Origin: Candidatus Kryptonium thompsonii
GTDB lineage: Bacteria > Bacteroidota > Ignavibacteria > Kryptoniales > Kryptoniaceae
Reading direction: 5' to 3'
Assembly (NCBI GenBank): GCA_001442925.1
Contig: LDXX01000006.1
Coordinates: 62,001-126,000 of the forward strand
Length of the DNA: 64,000 bases
In this document: positions 17,860 to 26,459 of the stretch, piece after piece
Position numbering within the stretch: position 1 is the stretch's first letter
Layout of the letters: each line of letters starts with the position of its first letter
Position numbers and translations under genes: made by a program
The notes under the pieces: generated by a model
Seen by the model: only the letters and a program-made list of their open reading frames with translations
Told to the model about the DNA's origin: nothing
Database searches by the model: none

Positions 17860-18669
17860 GTGATAGACGCAAATAAACTTTATCAAAATATGCCCGATTA
17901 TATTGAAAAATTTGCCGAGGAATTATACTGGGCAGAAGTGAATTTAAAGCCAATTGAACCCTTAACATCAAGGAATGGGAATATTACGATTGAAGATGCG
18001 TATAAGATACAGATTAAAAATGTTGATAGGAAGTTGAAAAATGGGTGGAAGATAAAGGGGAAGAAGATAGGCATTACAAGTTATGCGGTTCAAAAAATGT
18101 TGAATGTAAATCAGCCCGACTTCGGCTATCTTTTTGACACGATGTATGTTGAAGATGGGGGCGTTGTTAAACTTGACAGTTTAATTCAGCCGAGGGTTGA
18201 AGGGGAGATCGCATTTGTTATGGAAAAAGATTTAAAGGGTCCTGGCGTCACAGTGGCGGATGTTTTGAAAGCTACTGCATTTGTTGTCCCGTCGATTGAA
18301 ATTGTTGACAGTAGAATTAAGGACTGGAAGATAAGGATTCAAGATACGATCGCTGATAATGCTTCTTCGGGTTTATTTGTTTTGGGTGGGAAGAAGACAG
18401 TTGTGGATAATCTTGATTTTAGATGTCTTGGTATGATACTTGAGCAAAATGGTGAAGTTGTTGTTTCGGGTGCTGGTGCAGCTTCACTTGGAAATCCTGT
18501 AAAAGCTGTTGCATGGCTTGCAAATAAACTTGCAGAGTTTGGAGAATATTTAAGAGCTGGTGAGGTTGTTCTTTCGGGGGCGCTTGCCCAACTTGTGGTT
18601 CCAAAGAAAGGTGACTTTTTCAAAGTATCTATTCAAAAACTTGGAAGTGTAAGTGTGAAATTTGAATAG
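17860..18669 (+). CDS. dmpE: 2-hydroxypenta-2,4-dienoate (2-oxopent-4-enoate) hydratase
   Basis: Adds water to 2-oxopent-4-enoate to give 4-hydroxy-2-oxovalerate. The 269-residue protein belongs to the hydratase/decarboxylase family. The motif GKKIGITSYAVQ...NQPDFGYLF matches the hydratases (MhpD/DmpE) rather than the decarboxylases, and the metal-site acids are seen in EGEIAFVME and SIEIVDSR. It starts with GTG at 17860. The paralogue at 20983 is the decarboxylase; the two differ clearly at the QPDFG position. It keeps the same place relative to dmpF-G-H-I as in Pseudomonas dmp operons. Confidence 0.88.
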   Translation: MIDANKLYQNMPDYIEKFAEELYWAEVNLKPIEPLTSRNGNITIEDAYKIQIKNVDRKLKNGWKIKGKKIGITSYAVQKMLNVNQPDFGYLFDTMYVEDGGVVKLDSLIQPRVEGEIAFVMEKDLKGPGVTVADVLKATAFVVPSIEIVDSRIKDWKIRIQDTIADNASSGLFVLGGKKTVVDNLDFRCLGMILEQNGEVVVSGAGAASLGNPVKAVAWLANKLAEFGEYLRAGEVVLSGALAQLVVPKKGDFFKVSIQKLGSVSVKFE

Positions 18670-18679
18670 GAGTTAAACA

Positions 18680-18940
18680 ATGTATGTAAAGTTTACAAGA
18701 TTTCTTGACAGGTTTGTTGAATTTCGTCTTTCACATTATTCCGACTGGCTTGAGTCAGGAAACCTTGTGATGCCATACGAGATATTCGAGGATTTCAGGG
18801 TGAAAAATAAAATTGTTCTTGTCGCAGATAGCGAAGAAGATAAAAATAAAATTAACGAATACTTGAAACATCTTGTGAGATTGAAGATAAAATCACCTGA
18901 AGAAATCGACATAGACGAATATTTCCCAATAAAATTTTAA
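18680..18940 (+). CDS. Small protein, candidate DmpK-like phenol hydroxylase assembly subunit
   Basis: An 86-residue soluble protein with no signal peptide, encoded 10 bases after dmpE and 7 bases before dmpF, with GGAG before the ATG. I do not recognise it with certainty. Its first half (KFTR...RFVEFRL...[17 protein letters not shown]) follows the pattern I recall for the DmpK/PoxA small subunit (FVEF...LP...F..F...N), the one component otherwise missing from this hydroxylase gene set. DmpK helps load iron into the oxygenase. If correct, the gene has moved from its usual place before dmpL. Otherwise it is an unnamed pathway-associated protein. Confidence 0.6.
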   Translation: MYVKFTRFLDRFVEFRLSHYSDWLESGNLVMPYEIFEDFRVKNKIVLVADSEEDKNKINEYLKHLVRLKIKSPEEIDIDEYFPIKF

Positions 18941-18947
18941 TTCAAAA

Positions 18948-19913
18948 ATGTCGGCTGAATATAAAAATGGCAAAGTTAAGTGTATAATTGTTGGCAGTGG
19001 GAACATAGGGACTGACCTTTTGATAAAAATTTTGCGATATTCGAAGAATCTTGAACCAGTTATGATGGTTGGTATAGATCCAAATTCTGATGGGCTTGCG
19101 CGCGCAAAGCGACTTGGAATAGAGACAACTTATGAGGGGATAGATGGTTTTTTAAAGAGGAAAGATTTAGTTGATGCGGTTGATATAATTTTTGAAGCCA
19201 CAAGTGCTAAAGCCCATATTCAAAATGCGCCGATTTATAAAGAGCTTGGTAAGATTGCAATTGATTTAACTCCGGCTGCCTTGGGTCCTTATGTGGTTCC
19301 ACCTGTAAACTTAGGTGAACACCTTGACAAGTTAAATGTTAATCTAATAACATGTGGTGGGCAGGCAACAATTCCGATGGTTTATGCGGTTTCACGAGTT
19401 GTTAAGGTTCATTATGCCGAAATAGTTTCTTCAGTTGCAAGCAAAAGTGCGGGACCTGGGACAAGGCAGAATATAGATGAATTCACTCAAACGACAGCGA
19501 AAGGTCTTGAGGTTATAGGTGGAGCAAGGAAAGGGAAAGCGATAATAATTCTGAACCCAGCTGAACCGCCAATAATTATGAGAAATACGGTTTACACGAT
19601 AACGGATGAATGCGATAGCGAAGATATTCGTGAATCAATTTATCAAATGGTTGATGAGGTGAAAAAATATGTGCCAGGGTATAATTTAAAATCGGAGCCA
19701 ATATTTGACCCGCTTGATAAATATCCGATAAGAATACCTGGGTATGGTGAATTCAAACGTGGATATAAAGTTACAATTCTGCTTGAAATTGAAGGGGCTG
19801 GGCATTACTTGCCCAAGTATGCAGGGAACCTTGATATAATGACATCGGCAGCTCTTAGAGTTGGAGAACTTTTTGCGGAGAAAATTTTAAGGGAAAAATC
19901 AGTTGTCCAATAA
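18948..19913 (+). CDS. dmpF: Acetaldehyde dehydrogenase (acetylating)
   Basis: Converts acetaldehyde, CoA and NAD to acetyl-CoA, receiving acetaldehyde channelled from the aldolase DmpG. The 321-residue protein has the Rossmann motif [12 protein letters not shown] near residue 15 and the catalytic C136 in [12 protein letters not shown], both diagnostic for the DmpF/MhpF family. It is followed after 18 bases by dmpG, as in other meta-pathway operons, in keeping with the known DmpFG complex. Confidence 0.95.
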   Translation: MSAEYKNGKVKCIIVGSGNIGTDLLIKILRYSKNLEPVMMVGIDPNSDGLARAKRLGIETTYEGIDGFLKRKDLVDAVDIIFEATSAKAHIQNAPIYKELGKIAIDLTPAALGPYVVPPVNLGEHLDKLNVNLITCGGQATIPMVYAVSRVVKVHYAEIVSSVASKSAGPGTRQNIDEFTQTTAKGLEVIGGARKGKAIIILNPAEPPIIMRNTVYTITDECDSEDIRESIYQMVDEVKKYVPGYNLKSEPIFDPLDKYPIRIPGYGEFKRGYKVTILLEIEGAGHYLPKYAGNLDIMTSAALRVGELFAEKILREKSVVQ

Positions 19914-19931
19914 AACAATTGGAGATTAAAA

Positions 19932-20969
19932 ATGGAAGGTAAAAAAATTATCATAAATGATGTAACCCTTCGCGATGGGATGCATGCGATGTCCCATCAA
20001 TATGAAATTGAAGATATGGTGGAGATAGCGAAAGCACTTGATGAGGCTGGGGTTGATATAATCGAAGTTTCTCACGGTGATGGGCTTGCGGGGAATGCGA
20101 TAAACTACGGTTTTTCGAAGTATCCCGAGACTGAGTATATATCCGCTGTTGCAGGTGTGTTAAAAAATGCAAAACTTGATGTTTTGCTTCTGCCGGGAAT
20201 TGGAACAATTGAAGATCTTGAAGTTGTGATTGACCTTGGCGTCAAGGTTGTGAGGATAGCGACACATTGCACCGAGGCTGATATAGCAATTCAGCATATT
20301 GAATATTCAAAAGGTAAAGGACTTGATGTTGTTGGATTTTTAATGATGGCTCATATGATCTCACCTGATGAGCTTGTGAAACAGGCAAAAATTATGGAGA
20401 GCGCGGGGGCTGATTGTGTCTATGTTGTTGATTCCGCTGGAGCGATGTTACCCCAAGATGTAGCTGATAGAATCAAGGCTTTTAAGGATAATTTAAATTG
20501 TCAAGTTGGTTTTCATGCGCATAATAACCTTTCGCTTGGTGTTGCGAATTCACTTGCGGCTGTTCAAAGTGGGGCTGATAGAATTGATGCGTCACTTTGC
20601 GGGCTCGGTGCAGGCGCTGGGAATGCACCACTTGAAGTTTTAATTGCTGTTTTCAACAAAGCCGGAATTAAAACGAGTTGCGACCTATATAAACTTATGG
20701 ACGCAGCTGAAGATATTGTCAGACCTATGATGAAAAGGAAAGGAGTTGAAGTTGTGATTGACAGAGATAGTTTATCGCTTGGTTATGCTGGGGTTTACTC
20801 GTCATTTTTACTCCATGCGAAAAGAGCTTCACAAAGATTTGGCGTTGACACAAGGGATATTTTGTTTGAACTTGGCAGACGGAGGATGGTTGGAGGACAA
20901 GAGGATATGATAATTGACGTTGCTGTTGAACTTGCAAATGGCTTGAAAAATGAACTTGAGGTTAAATAA
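19932..20969 (+). CDS. dmpG: 4-hydroxy-2-oxovalerate aldolase
   Basis: A class II pyruvate aldolase that splits 4-hydroxy-2-oxovalerate into pyruvate and acetaldehyde. The 345-residue protein has the HMGL-like TIM barrel with [12 protein letters not shown] (catalytic Arg, metal-binding Asp, and a His used as base), SHGDGLAG and the metal-binding GFHAHNNL. The C-terminal communication domain, which contacts DmpF, is present. A GGAG site precedes the ATG. The stop lies 13 bases before the chosen dmpH start. Confidence 0.95.
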   Translation: MEGKKIIINDVTLRDGMHAMSHQYEIEDMVEIAKALDEAGVDIIEVSHGDGLAGNAINYGFSKYPETEYISAVAGVLKNAKLDVLLLPGIGTIEDLEVVIDLGVKVVRIATHCTEADIAIQHIEYSKGKGLDVVGFLMMAHMISPDELVKQAKIMESAGADCVYVVDSAGAMLPQDVADRIKAFKDNLNCQVGFHAHNNLSLGVANSLAAVQSGADRIDASLCGLGAGAGNAPLEVLIAVFNKAGIKTSCDLYKLMDAAEDIVRPMMKRKGVEVVIDRDSLSLGYAGVYSSFLLHAKRASQRFGVDTRDILFELGRRRMVGGQEDMIIDVAVELANGLKNELEVK

Positions 20970-20982
20970 AGGATTTGAAAAG

Positions 20983-21789
20983 ATGCCCAAGAGAAGAGAA
21001 AAAAATAAAAATGGCAAATTAAGGCAAATAGCAAATTATCTGCACCAATGTGAAATTGAGAGGAAAGAAGCAGAACAAATCGTTAAGATACACCCTGAAA
21101 TAGGTATTGATGAGGCGTACCTTATCCAGAGGGAACTTGTCAAACTTAAATTATCTCGGGGGGACAAAATCATTGGGTATAAGCTTGCTTTCACAACTAG
21201 GACCAAGCAAAGATCAATGGGGATTTCAACTGTTGGATTTGGTTATCTTTTTGACTATATGAAAATAGATGATGGGGGTGAACTTAATTTAAATGATGTG
21301 ATTCATCCGAAGGCGGAGGCTGAAATTGCCTTTATAATTGGTGAAGATTTGTCAGGCGATGTTTCACCTTATGAGGTTATTGAGGCGACGAAGTTTGTTG
21401 CTCCAGCGATTGAATTTGTTGATTCAAGATATAAGGATTTTAAGTTTGAATTGGTTGATGTCATCTCTGATAATTTTTCAGCTTCGCGATTTGTAATTGG
21501 CTCTGACGTTAAAAAACCGAGCGAGGTTGATTTGAGATTATCGGGTGTAATTTTTGAGAGGAACGGTGTTGTTGAAAAAACCGGGGCTTTGGGGGCTGTG
21601 CTTGGAAATCCCGCTATAGCAGTTTCTCAACTTGTAAAATTCCTTTCAAAGCGAGGAGAAAAGGTAAAGGCTGGAAGTATAATTCTTACCGGGAGTATAA
21701 CTGAGGCTATTGAAGTTAAAGAAGGTGATTTTATCCGTGTGTCAATATGTGGAGTTGGGGAAGTTTCAACTTATATAGTGAAAAAATAA
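20983..21789 (+). CDS. dmpH: 2-oxo-3-hexenedioate (4-oxalocrotonate) decarboxylase
   Basis: Decarboxylates 2-oxo-3-hexenedioate to 2-hydroxypenta-2,4-dienoate. It is a paralogue of the dmpE hydratase, but the segment IIGYKLAFTTRTKQRSMGIS...GFGYL matches decarboxylases (GYKLG.TSRAK). Metal-site acids appear in AEAEIAFIIGEDL and IEFVDSR. The ATG at 20983 is chosen because AAAGGA ends 9 bases before it; an in-frame ATG at 20950 inside dmpG would add 11 residues. Its N-terminus is unusually basic (PKRREKNKNGK). In homologues it forms a complex with the hydratase. Confidence 0.88.
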   Translation: MPKRREKNKNGKLRQIANYLHQCEIERKEAEQIVKIHPEIGIDEAYLIQRELVKLKLSRGDKIIGYKLAFTTRTKQRSMGISTVGFGYLFDYMKIDDGGELNLNDVIHPKAEAEIAFIIGEDLSGDVSPYEVIEATKFVAPAIEFVDSRYKDFKFELVDVISDNFSASRFVIGSDVKKPSEVDLRLSGVIFERNGVVEKTGALGAVLGNPAIAVSQLVKFLSKRGEKVKAGSIILTGSITEAIEVKEGDFIRVSICGVGEVSTYIVKK

Positions 21790-21800
21790 AAAGGTTTTAT

Positions 21801-22028
21801 ATGCCAGTAGTGATAATTCACATGCTTTCTGGAAGAAGCTCGGAGATGAAAAGAAAGTTAATCAAAAAGGTTACAGATGCAGTTGTTGATTCATTAAATG
21901 TTAAGCCGGAGAGCGTCAGGGTGATAATAAATGAAGTTGATAAGGAAAATTTTGCTGTTGCTGGGTTGCCAATCGAGGAATATAGAGCTAAGAACGGGTT
22001 AAGTAAAGTTAAAAGCAAAAATAAATAA
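21801..22028 (+). CDS. dmpI: 4-oxalocrotonate tautomerase
   Basis: Isomerises 2-hydroxymuconate (4-oxalocrotonate) to 2-oxo-3-hexenedioate, the substrate of DmpH. The mature protein starts with the catalytic Pro directly after the initiator Met (MPVVIIHMLSGRS), which fixes the start at 21801. Arg residues in SGRSSE and SVRVIINE correspond to the Arg11 and Arg39 used for substrate binding. At 75 residues it has a short basic C-terminal extension compared with the usual 62. Confidence 0.92.
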   Translation: MPVVIIHMLSGRSSEMKRKLIKKVTDAVVDSLNVKPESVRVIINEVDKENFAVAGLPIEEYRAKNGLSKVKSKNK

Positions 22029-22030
22029 AA

Positions 22031-22040
22031 ACGGAGGTGC
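22031..22040 (+). promoter_or_regulatory. Strong ribosome binding site shared by oxygenase genes
   Basis: ACGGAGGTGC precedes dmpL by 4 bases; the same 10-mer stands before dmpN (23413-23422) and dmpB (28143-28152). It is a near-ideal anti-Shine-Dalgarno complement and marks the three oxygenase genes. Confidence 0.65.
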
Positions 22041-22044
22041 TATC

Positions 22045-23073
22045 ATGTCTGTACAATATGAGATCAAACAAAAGGTAATCGAACCAAAGCGGTTAGCTTT
22101 TGATTATCTCCTAAAGCGTTATGGAAACAGACCGGCTTCGAGGTATGAAGAAGCAACGGTTGATATTCAGCAGAGAGAGAACTTTCATTATCGCCCAACA
22201 TGGAGAGAGGGGGTAGAGATTTTTGATGTGAATTATTCTGAGTTAAAGTTGACAGATTATTATTCTTTTCTTGACCCAAGGCAGTATTACTATTATACTT
22301 ACAATGCAACAAGAGCAAAAAATTATGAGGCGGTTGATAAGTATTTTGAGTTTTGCGAGGAGCGCGGGCTTTTTGAGAAGGTGAATGAGGATTGGCTTAA
22401 GGTTTTTAACAGATATTTCATACCCTTGAGACATCTTGAATATGCAGGATGGATTTTATTGGTTGGGGTTGCGAGATTTGGCTATGGAACTTCTATAACT
22501 CAATGTGCGGAATTTAACGCATGTGATAAGTATGGCAATGCTCAACTTATAACGAGGATTGCATTTGAGCTTCCTGAGCCTGATGGAGATATTTTTGAAA
22601 ACGCTAAAAAGACATGGCTTGAGGACAAAATCTTTCAACCTTTGCGTGAGTATGTTGAAAAATTGTTAACCATTCAAGATTGGGGTGAGGTTTTGATAGG
22701 ACAAAATCTTGCAATTGATGTGTTTGTTAATCCCCTCGTTCACATTGAACTTGATAATCTCGCTGTTGAAAATGGAGTTACAACTTTTTCATTCTTTAGC
22801 AAGTATTTCTATGATATGTACAAAGATAATATGCGGTGGACGGAAAAGCTTTTTGAGGTTTTACTTTCCGACCCAAATTATGGGGAGAACAACAGGAAAT
22901 TCATTGAGTCAAAACTAAATTATTACGCTGGACAAATTTCGAAAGCAATTGATGAATTTGCAGATGTATTTAAGATGCCTAAGAAAAAAGGTGATTTCAA
23001 AAAAGCAAAGGAGAATGTGTTAAACCATGCGCGTGAGGTTTATGGTAAACTTGGCCTAAACATTAAAATTTAA
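22045..23073 (+). CDS. dmpL: Phenol hydroxylase beta subunit (P1)
   Basis: The structural beta chain of a soluble diiron multicomponent phenol hydroxylase; it pairs with DmpN in an (alpha-beta-gamma)2 hydroxylase. The 342-residue protein has the family's features: an RPTWREGVEIFD segment, DYYSFLDPRQYYYYTYNATRA and helices around LLVGVARFGYGTS. It belongs to the ferritin-like superfamily but lacks the EXXH iron ligands, as expected for this subunit. It lies 16 bases after dmpI with a strong GGAGGT site. Confidence 0.93.
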   Translation: MSVQYEIKQKVIEPKRLAFDYLLKRYGNRPASRYEEATVDIQQRENFHYRPTWREGVEIFDVNYSELKLTDYYSFLDPRQYYYYTYNATRAKNYEAVDKYFEFCEERGLFEKVNEDWLKVFNRYFIPLRHLEYAGWILLVGVARFGYGTSITQCAEFNACDKYGNAQLITRIAFELPEPDGDIFENAKKTWLEDKIFQPLREYVEKLLTIQDWGEVLIGQNLAIDVFVNPLVHIELDNLAVENGVTTFSFFSKYFYDMYKDNMRWTEKLFEVLLSDPNYGENNRKFIESKLNYYAGQISKAIDEFADVFKMPKKKGDFKKAKENVLNHAREVYGKLGLNIKI

Positions 23074-23088
23074 AAGGGAGGTACGAAA

Positions 23089-23391
23089 ATGGTAGCAGTA
23101 GAAACAAAGAGAGAAAGGTTCGTATCGGTTGACCTTCAGAAGACAGAGGAAGGTTATAATGTTCTTCGGGCAATTTTAAAGGATAATCCTGATGCAAAAG
23201 TTGATGAATTTCCAGGCTATTACAAGGTCAAGCATTCAAATAAGCTTACTATCAAGCGTGAGACTGTTGAAAGCTTTATGGGGCGTCCTTGGGATACGCA
23301 GGAGTTTAACCTTGTTATAATTTCGTATTCTGGAAATTTCGCTGAGTGGGATGATGAAAAAATAGTCATTCAGTGGGACACGCATATGTAA
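23089..23391 (+). CDS. dmpM: Phenol hydroxylase regulatory component (P2)
   Basis: The cofactorless effector protein of the MmoB/DmpM family, which binds the hydroxylase and tunes the diiron site and substrate access. The 100-residue protein begins with a short charged tail, followed by FVSVDLQKTEEGYNVLRAIL, a Gly-Tyr turn (FPGYYKVK), and the strand NLVIISYSGNFAEWDDE typical of the family. It lies 15 bases after dmpL with GGGAGGT upstream. Confidence 0.93.
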   Translation: MVAVETKRERFVSVDLQKTEEGYNVLRAILKDNPDAKVDEFPGYYKVKHSNKLTIKRETVESFMGRPWDTQEFNLVIISYSGNFAEWDDEKIVIQWDTHM

Positions 23392-23428
23392 AAAGTTTAA
23401 AAACAAAAACCAACGGAGGTGCAAGGCT

Positions 23429-24967
23429 ATGGCTAAAAAGAAATTAACACTGGCTCAAAAGTATCATATCTATACGCGTGGGTTGGACTGGGAGCCAACT
23501 TATGTGAGCAAAAAGGATATTTATCCTTATGCTGAATATGAAGGGATTAAAATTAAGGATTGGAATAAGTGGGAGGATCCATTCAGAATGACTGTTGAAG
23601 CATATTGGAAATATCAGGCTGAGAAAGACAGGCGTTTTTATGCAATTCTTGATGGCTTCATTCAGAATCAAGGTCATTTGACCCTTTCTGATGCAAGATA
23701 TTTGAATTCAATTAAGCTTTTTATTCAAGGTGTTACACCGCTTGAGTATATGGCACATCGCGGTTTTGCTTTCGTAGCAAGACATTTGCCAGGACCTGGA
23801 CCAAGGACGGCAGCATTTTTCCAATCGATGGATGAGTTAAGGCATACGCAAATTGAAGTTCACGCAGGAAGCAACTTTAACAAATATTACGATGGTTTTC
23901 ATTCGATGACGCTTATGCATGATAGGGTTTGGTATTTAAGCGTTCCGAAATCTTATTTTGATGACGCAGTCACAGCTGGTCCATTTGAGTATGTGACCGC
24001 AATTTCGTTTTCGTTTGAGTATGCCCTTACTAATCTACTTTTCGTTCCGTTTATGTCGGGGGCAGCATATAACGGCGATACGCCGACGATGACATTTGGA
24101 TTTAGCGCGCAATCTGATGAATCAAGACATATGACACTTGGACTTCAAGTTGTGAAGTTCTTGCTTGAACAACATGAGGATAATGTTCCAATAATTCAAA
24201 GATGGATTGACAAATGGTGGTGGCGTGGTTATAGGTTGACATCTCTCGTTGGGGCTATGATGGATTATATGCTTCCGAAGAGAGTTATGTCGTGGAAGGA
24301 ATCATTTGAACTTTACATCGAGGATCAGATTCTTGAAGGATTATTCAGGGATCTTGAAAGGTATGGGATCAGACCACCGTTGCATATGGAGCAATCAATC
24401 AAGGAGAAGGAATTCTTATCGCATGATGTTTACTGGATCTTGTTCTCGTTTACATTTGCAGCTGCTTTCCATTCATGGATTCCGAAAGAAGAGGAAATGG
24501 AATGGCTTGCGGAGAAATATCCAAGGACATTTAATCAGTATTATCGTTGGAGATATGAAAAGGCAAAACAAGCGAAGACACCACTTCCAGGGGACAGATT
24601 CTATTATATCGGTTTGCCACAACTGTGTCAAGTTTGCCAGATACCGATGGGCTTTACAGATCCCGATGATCCAAATAATTTTGTTCAGAGATATGTTGAG
24701 TATGAAGGAGAAATTTATCATTTCTGTTCCGATGGTTGCAAGTGGATATTTGAACAAGAACCAGAGAAATATGTTCAAGCATGGCTACCTGTTCATGAGA
24801 TTTATAAGGGTAATTGCTTTGCTGAGCCACCGAAAGGACCAGATGATGTTGTACCGCAAGTTTTGAAGTGGTATAATATCCAGACAGACAATTTCGATTA
24901 CTTTGTCTCCGAAGATTACAAGAATTGGAAAGAGTGGCATAAAGACATGGCAACTGTTGTTGTTTAG
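23429..24967 (+). CDS. dmpN: Phenol hydroxylase alpha subunit, diiron oxygenase (P3)
   Basis: The catalytic chain that inserts oxygen ortho to the phenolic hydroxyl, giving catechol. All six carboxylate/His iron ligands are visible with the right spacing: E106, E136-x-x-H139 (DELRH), E197 (FSFEYA) and E231-x-x-H234 (DESRH). The C-terminal region has a YHS-like cysteine quartet, C400/C403 and C433/C437, consistent with the zinc site of phenol hydroxylase alpha chains. At 512 residues the length is normal. A terminator-like hairpin follows it inside the operon. Confidence 0.95.
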   Translation: MAKKKLTLAQKYHIYTRGLDWEPTYVSKKDIYPYAEYEGIKIKDWNKWEDPFRMTVEAYWKYQAEKDRRFYAILDGFIQNQGHLTLSDARYLNSIKLFIQGVTPLEYMAHRGFAFVARHLPGPGPRTAAFFQSMDELRHTQIEVHAGSNFNKYYDGFHSMTLMHDRVWYLSVPKSYFDDAVTAGPFEYVTAISFSFEYALTNLLFVPFMSGAAYNGDTPTMTFGFSAQSDESRHMTLGLQVVKFLLEQHEDNVPIIQRWIDKWWWRGYRLTSLVGAMMDYMLPKRVMSWKESFELYIEDQILEGLFRDLERYGIRPPLHMEQSIKEKEFLSHDVYWILFSFTFAAAFHSWIPKEEEMEWLAEKYPRTFNQYYRWRYEKAKQAKTPLPGDRFYYIGLPQLCQVCQIPMGFTDPDDPNNFVQRYVEYEGEIYHFCSDGCKWIFEQEPEKYVQAWLPVHEIYKGNCFAEPPKGPDDVVPQVLKWYNIQTDNFDYFVSEDYKNWKEWHKDMATVVV

Positions 24968-24989
24968 TTTATAACTTTTCAAACAATTG

Positions 24990-25016
24990 GGGCGGGTAAT
25001 TCTAACCCGCCCTTTT
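24990..25016 (+). terminator. Intra-operon hairpin between dmpN and dmpO
   Basis: GGGCGGGT (24990-24997), a 7-base loop, ACCCGCCC (25005-25012), then TTTT: an 8-bp perfect GC-rich stem with a short T-run. It looks like a weak intrinsic terminator or a transcript-stabilising 3' hairpin. Because dmpO-P-D-Q-B continue on the same strand with no clear new promoter, partial read-through is expected. Confidence 0.7.
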
Positions 25017-25045
25017 AAAAAGAAAAATAAATAAGGAGGTTTAAA

Positions 25046-25369
25046 ATGCCCGTTAAAGCCCTTTACAATTACAAGTTCCCCCCTCGCGATAGAGCGGAAG
25101 TTTTTGGAGATGATATCTTGGTGTATGCCTACTGGATTGATAATCCTTTCTTTTGCTCTGCTTCAGCTTGGAGAGTTCCCAAAAATATGAAATGGAAAGA
25201 CTTCGTAGCGCAAATCTTTGGTCAACTCTACGGACTTGATCCTGATTTTAAGAAGGTGAAATCTTGGAAATGGTATCATTTTGATCAGGAATTTAATCCA
25301 AGCGATGAAAAGACATTGGCTGAGCTTGGCTTGCGACATAAGTCAATTGTTAAGTTTAAACCTGCATAG
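25046..25369 (+). CDS. dmpO: Phenol hydroxylase gamma subunit (P4)
   Basis: The small gamma chain of the hydroxylase. The 107-residue protein matches the P4 family: an N-terminal PVKALYNYKFPPRDRAEVFGDD, a central NPFFCSASAWRVPKNMKWKDF and a ubiquitin-like fold ending LGLRHKSIVKFKPA. It contains no cofactor motif. It has a strong AAGGAGG site and is the first gene after the internal hairpin. Confidence 0.93.
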   Translation: MPVKALYNYKFPPRDRAEVFGDDILVYAYWIDNPFFCSASAWRVPKNMKWKDFVAQIFGQLYGLDPDFKKVKSWKWYHFDQEFNPSDEKTLAELGLRHKSIVKFKPA

Positions 25370-25391
25370 AAACAAAAAATCTTGAAACTTT

Positions 25392-26459
25392 ATGAAATAT
25401 AAAGTTAGAATAGAGCCGATTGGAGTTGAAGTAAGTTGCGATGGAAATCAAACAATACTTGATGCATGTTTAAGAAATGGAGTTTGGGTCCCGCATGCTT
25501 GCACTCACGGGACCTGTGCAACTTGTAAATCAAGGATCATTGAAGGTGAAGTTGATTTTGGTCTTGCTTCGAATTTCGCGCTGATGGATTTTGAAAGAGA
25601 GGAAGGTTATGTTCTGCTGTGCACCGCAAAACCGAGAACAAATCTTGTGATTGAAGCTGATGTTGAAGTTGAAGAAGGAATTGAATTCTATCCAGTGAAG
25701 GACTTCACTGGTAAGGTTGTTGAAATTTTAGATTGCGCACGGGATACGCGCAAAATTCAAATTGAAATCGAGAATGATAAAATCTTTTATCTTGCGGGTC
25801 AATACATTCAACTTTACATTCCAGGAACGGAGCAAAATCGCGCTTATTCAATTGCATCAAGACCGTTGAAGGATGGGAATTCCACGATTGAGCTTCACAT
25901 AAAGAGGGTACCTGGTGGTCTTGGGTCAGGATATGTTTTTGAGGAATTAAAGGAGGGAGACAAGGTTAGATTTGCGGGCCCGTTTGGCAGGTTTATTTTT
26001 AGGAAAAATTTCGATAATCCAATTCTTTTTTTGGCTGGTGGAACTGGACTTGCCCCAATTAAAGCTATGATACTCGATGCTATCTCAAATGGTTTGAAAC
26101 AAGAAATGTATCTTTTTCATGGTGTGAGATCGACGCGGGATTTGTATGATAAAGATGTTTTTGAGGAGATCGAAAGAGAAAATCCAAACTTTCATTATAT
26201 CCCTGCTTTGTCAGAGAAATTGCCCGAAGATGAGTGGGATGGCGAACTTGGTTTTGTTCATGAAGTCCTTGAAAGAAAATTTCAGAAATTTTCTGGTTTC
26301 AAAGCTTACATTTCAGGACCACCACCCATGGTTGACGCTTGTATAAAAGTATTAATGCGTGGAAGATTGTTTGCTGAAGATATTTACACTGAGAAGTTTT
26401 TCACTGAAAAAGATAGAATTGAAGGAGGTTCAAAAGTTGGCATTATATCAAGAATTTGA
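25392..26459 (+). CDS. dmpP: Phenol hydroxylase reductase (P5), FAD/2Fe-2S
   Basis: Passes electrons from NADH through FAD and a plant-type 2Fe-2S centre to the diiron site. The 355-residue protein starts with a ferredoxin domain, ligands C37, C42, C45 and C77 (CTHGTCATC...LLC), then an FAD domain with RAYSIASRP and a nucleotide domain with LAGGTGLAPIKAM. Domain order and length are those of DmpP. The last 23 bases overlap the chosen dmpD start. Confidence 0.95.
   Translation: MKYKVRIEPIGVEVSCDGNQTILDACLRNGVWVPHACTHGTCATCKSRIIEGEVDFGLASNFALMDFEREEGYVLLCTAKPRTNLVIEADVEVEEGIEFYPVKDFTGKVVEILDCARDTRKIQIEIENDKIFYLAGQYIQLYIPGTEQNRAYSIASRPLKDGNSTIELHIKRVPGGLGSGYVFEELKEGDKVRFAGPFGRFIFRKNFDNPILFLAGGTGLAPIKAMILDAISNGLKQEMYLFHGVRSTRDLYDKDVFEEIERENPNFHYIPALSEKLPEDEWDGELGFVHEVLERKFQKFSGFKAYISGPPPMVDACIKVLMRGRLFAEDIYTEKFFTEKDRIEGGSKVGIISRI
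26422..26428 (+). promoter_or_regulatory. Ribosome binding site selecting the dmpD TTG start
   Basis: AAGGAGG ends 8 bases before a TTG at 26437 that is in frame with dmpD. The nearest in-frame ATG codons (26359, deep inside dmpP, and 26480) have no comparable site, so TTG is preferred. Confidence 0.65.

Noticed and set aside
17860-21789. dmpE and dmpH as a recent duplication
   Set aside because: They are anciently diverged hydratase and decarboxylase paralogues with distinct signature segments, each in its normal position in the pathway order.
24306-24866. 186-codon plus-strand frame inside dmpN
   Set aside because: It overlaps the well-supported catalytic subunit, has no ribosome binding site and encodes no recognisable protein.
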